Below are positions 61,640 through 64,000 of a stretch of 64,000 bases of DNA, one piece after another. Position 1 is the stretch's first letter. Each line of letters starts with the position of its first letter. This DNA comes from Colletotrichum lupini (taxonomy: Eukaryota; Ascomycota; Sordariomycetes; Glomerellales; Glomerellaceae): assembly GCF_023278565.1 (NCBI RefSeq), contig NC_064681.1:3410001-3474000 (forward strand), given 5' to 3'. The notes beneath the pieces are model-generated. The model did no database searches and was not told the DNA's origin. It worked only from the letters and a program-made list of their open reading frames with translations. A program made the translations under genes and the position numbers.

Positions 61640-63431
61640 ATTTAGGCCACGCTTAGAAAAACTTAATGCCCGAAGGTAGACGATAGACAGAACCTAGAGT
61701 GCGGCCCGGAAGCCTAAAATAAATAAAATAAAAACCTCTTATAGCCCGAAGGCCTAAACTCCTAAAATAACCTTGCCCCATAGGGTATACGTATATAGAA
61801 ATAAGACCCGGGCTTATACTTACTATTTAAACTCTTAGTTTATAAAGTACGTAATTACTAGGAGTATAGCGTTATTAAAAAAAAAGGTTAGTATACGCGC
61901 TAAGAAACGCGTCTTATATATTTTAAAGTTTATAAAACTAAGAGTAATAGGGGTAGCGGGGGGTACGAGAGCTAGAACGACCGTTAGGTTAATAACTTAG
62001 GGTATAGAAGTAGGCGGCGCGATAGGAGGTTAGTTATAAATAATTATAATAAGTATAAGAGAGGACCGGGGGCGCGCGTTAAGGAAGTCCTCTATATAAA
62101 AGCCGATATAGTTCTCGTATATCCTCTAATTATTATATATCTAGCGGACGATATTACGGAGCTTAGTAATATCTTATTAAAACTATAATTAGAAATGCGC
62201 TTTTTAACGATAAAAAAGGATAATATATTTATAAGAGAGGGAGCGCTACTTATAATAACCTTAGTAAGGGCCTAGGCTATCCGTAGTAAAACGACTAGTA
62301 TATCGATATACCCTTTAGCCGAACGGCCGTTAAAATAGCGCGCATACCGGCCACTACTTCTTATAAAATAACGACTACTATCCTTAGTATTAATATATTA
62401 AAAAGCTACCTTAAGATAGGGTAAGTACTAGATCTCCCGTTCCTCGGGAGCCTCTCCCTTAAGCTTCTTAAGGACTAAGTATACGTTAAATAGGCCTAGA
62501 ATAGTAAAAAGAACTATACTTACCGCGGGGGGTACCTTAGCCTCTCGGCGTTCTTTTTTACTTTTTACTACCTTTTTAAAAAGAGCTAGCCTTGCGTTTC
62601 TTAGACCCTAAAATAATATTAAATATAAACTCTTAAGATAATAAGTATATAATATACCCTTTTTAAAGGGCTTATTATCTAAACTAGTCTTATTTTTATT
62701 TTTAAACTTTAAGGGGGGGATAAGTAAAAGCCCGTTAGAGCTTTTACTACTACTATTTACTTTATTATTACCTTTATTACGGCCGCTAAGGAGAGCCTCG
62801 AACTTAATAAAGTCCTTAGCGTCTCGATTAGTAACCTTAATATCTTCTTAGCTAGGGAGGGAGAGCTTAGTAACTAGGCCTTAGTAAGTAAGTAGGAGGT
62901 CGTAAGGGGGGGTAACGACTTAGAGGGGCTCGTTAATATTATTACCTATTTAAACTCTTAGTAAACTATATAATATATATATAAAAGGTATTATAAAAAT
63001 TATATAAAACTTATTATTATTTCTAAAGATATTAGATATTTATATTTAAAATAAAATTAGTAAACGATTCGACGGCGTAGGCGCGCGCGTATAATAAACG
63101 GGGGTACTTATAGTAACTACGAGAGGTTAAAAAGAGGAAACAAAATAATAGCTAAGTAACGCCGTAAGAATTTAAATATACGCAAGGCGGCTAAGTAGCC
63201 TCGCCCTTAGTAATTTATATACTAAAAATAATAAAATACGCGCTATTCTAAGTTAGGATTCTATTTATTTTAAATAAAGGGATATATTTATAATAAACGC
63301 GGTTTAAAAGACGCATATCCCTTATACTTAATTTTCCTTTATTTATATTCGACTAAATTAGGCCTTTATAAGGGTATTTAAAAATTCTATCTTAAGTATA
63401 ATAGCTCCCTAGCGGTAGTAATTAGGGGGTA
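61640..63431. other. 1.8-kb segment between Copia-B pol and its 3' LTR
   Basis: Mutated like the rest of the element but without recognisable Copia domains. On the minus strand, about 62500-62050, stops are sparser than on the plus strand (K-K-L-K-G-E-A-P-E-E-R and K-D-S-S-R-Y-F-I-R-S-S-G-R-Y-A-R-Y-F can be read), so a former antisense frame or captured sequence is possible. Nothing firmer can be said. Confidence 0.4.
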
Positions 63432-63608
63432 TGTTACGTAATAGGGATAGTAATCGTACTTTATAAAGTGCTCGTTACGTGCTAAATCACGTGTCTATCT
63501 TAGATATCGTGTATATAGACCTTTTCCTTTTGTCTATTTCTACTTTAATAGTTAAGCCACTTTTACTACACTCCGTATGCCTATTGCTACGTGCCATAAC
63601 TCGTAACA
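63432..63608 (+). repeat. 3' LTR of Copia-B
   Basis: 177 bp, the partner of 55991-56167. The outer half (from about 63510) is unmutated; the inner half carries C-to-T and G-to-A changes. Confidence 0.92.
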
Positions 63609-64000
63609 GAAGAATCCTGGGATAAACGACGATTCTCCGCTGTCGTATCAAGCTCAAGGCTGGTGCAAAGATGGGAGTCAAAAGGATTCCTGCGACTACG
63701 GCGGCCAAGACTCGGCATTCATGAAGGCGGTTGCTGATAGCCCGGGTATGATTGGAGTGTTCAGCGGTCACGACCACGGCAACAGTTGGTGCACTAAGTG
63801 GAAAGGCTCTGTCAGCGGTGTTTCCGTTGACGGAACGGGCGTCAACCTGTGTTTCGGTCAGCATACAGGCTATGGGGGATACGGAAATTGGATCCGAGGT
63901 TCGAGGCAATTGTCTTTCACCCGTGATAAACTGTCAAAAGGGGAGCTTGACACGTTTATTAGACTGGAGTCTGGAAACATTGTCGGATCGATTACTTTGA
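63609..64000 (+). pseudogene. Metallophosphoesterase, 3' part (3' partial)
   Basis: Continuation of the gene cut at 55990. After dropping one GAAGA copy the codons run E-K-N-P-G-I-N-D-D in frame. This part has G-W-C-K-D-G, Y-G-G-Q-D-S-A-F-M-K-A, the metal-binding F-S-G-H-D-H-G-N-S-W-C motif, and N-L-C-F-G-Q-H-T-G-Y-G-G-Y-G. These are features of fungal secreted phosphoesterases of the Dcr2-like group. The frame is still open at the window edge after G-S-I-T-L, so the natural stop is outside. Confidence 0.85.

Larger units (their letters stand above)
55991..63608 (+). mobile_element. Ty1/Copia LTR retrotransposon, family B (RIP-inactivated)
   Basis: 7,618 bp with 177-bp LTRs and an exact 5-bp target duplication GAAGA (55986-55990, 63609-63613) inside exon 2 of the phosphoesterase gene. 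LTRs start TGTCACG/TGTTACG and end CGTAATA/CGTAACA. A G-rich tract (63425-63431) precedes the 3' LTR. Pol has the Copia order with RVT_2-type RT followed by RNase H. It is unrelated to family A by LTR sequence and length. An unusually long 1.8-kb stretch separates the end of pol from the 3' LTR. All frames are broken. Confidence 0.92.

Overview
The window looks like a chromosome segment of a filamentous ascomycete (Pezizomycotina). The genes have short introns of 49-100 bases with GT..AG ends and CTAAC-type branch points, and they include fungal families such as a Zn2Cys6 regulator, a fungal rhodopsin-domain protein and a Git3-type GPCR. About 57% of the sequence (36.7 kb) is dead transposable elements mutated in the style of repeat-induced point mutation (RIP): CpA and TpG are almost gone, TpA is in excess, and every old reading frame is full of stops. 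I do not name a species.

Layout. 1-737: C-terminus of a cAMP-receptor-like GPCR. 2223-8743: Copia element (family A), + strand. 8744-20487: gene island with a rhodopsin-domain protein, dienelactone hydrolase, short-chain dehydrogenase, epoxide hydrolase, MFS transporter and copper amine oxidase. 20488-27007: second family A Copia copy, - strand. 29388-31685: Zn2Cys6 regulator. 31934-46253: a dienelactone hydrolase/NTF2-like gene whose second intron holds a 12.8-kb nest (a LINE with a Gypsy element inside it). 47386-49181: FAD monooxygenase. 49449-52665: hAT DNA transposon. 53249-54169: NmrA-like protein. 55129 to the right edge: metallophosphoesterase cut in an exon by a second Copia family (B, 55991-63608).

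How the genes fit together. Hydrolases, SDR, epoxide hydrolase, amine oxidase, FAD monooxygenase, transporter and a Zn2Cys6 regulator together resemble an accessory catabolic or secondary-metabolite tailoring region. No PKS, NRPS or terpene synthase is visible, so no product is proposed.

Main points. (1) The LINE has an exact 14-bp target duplication inside an intron; removing it leaves a 73-base intron, so the host reading frame is intact but the intron is now 12,916 bases. (2) The two family A Copia copies have exchanged target-site duplications, which implies recombination between them inverted the 11.7-kb island. (3) Three genes (amine oxidase, regulator, monooxygenase) each carry exactly one in-frame stop, each explained by a C-to-T change at CpA. 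(4) The CpA sites that survive in the elements are mostly GpCpA, suggesting a context rule for RIP here. All splice models are mine, based on frame and family fit, without transcript data.
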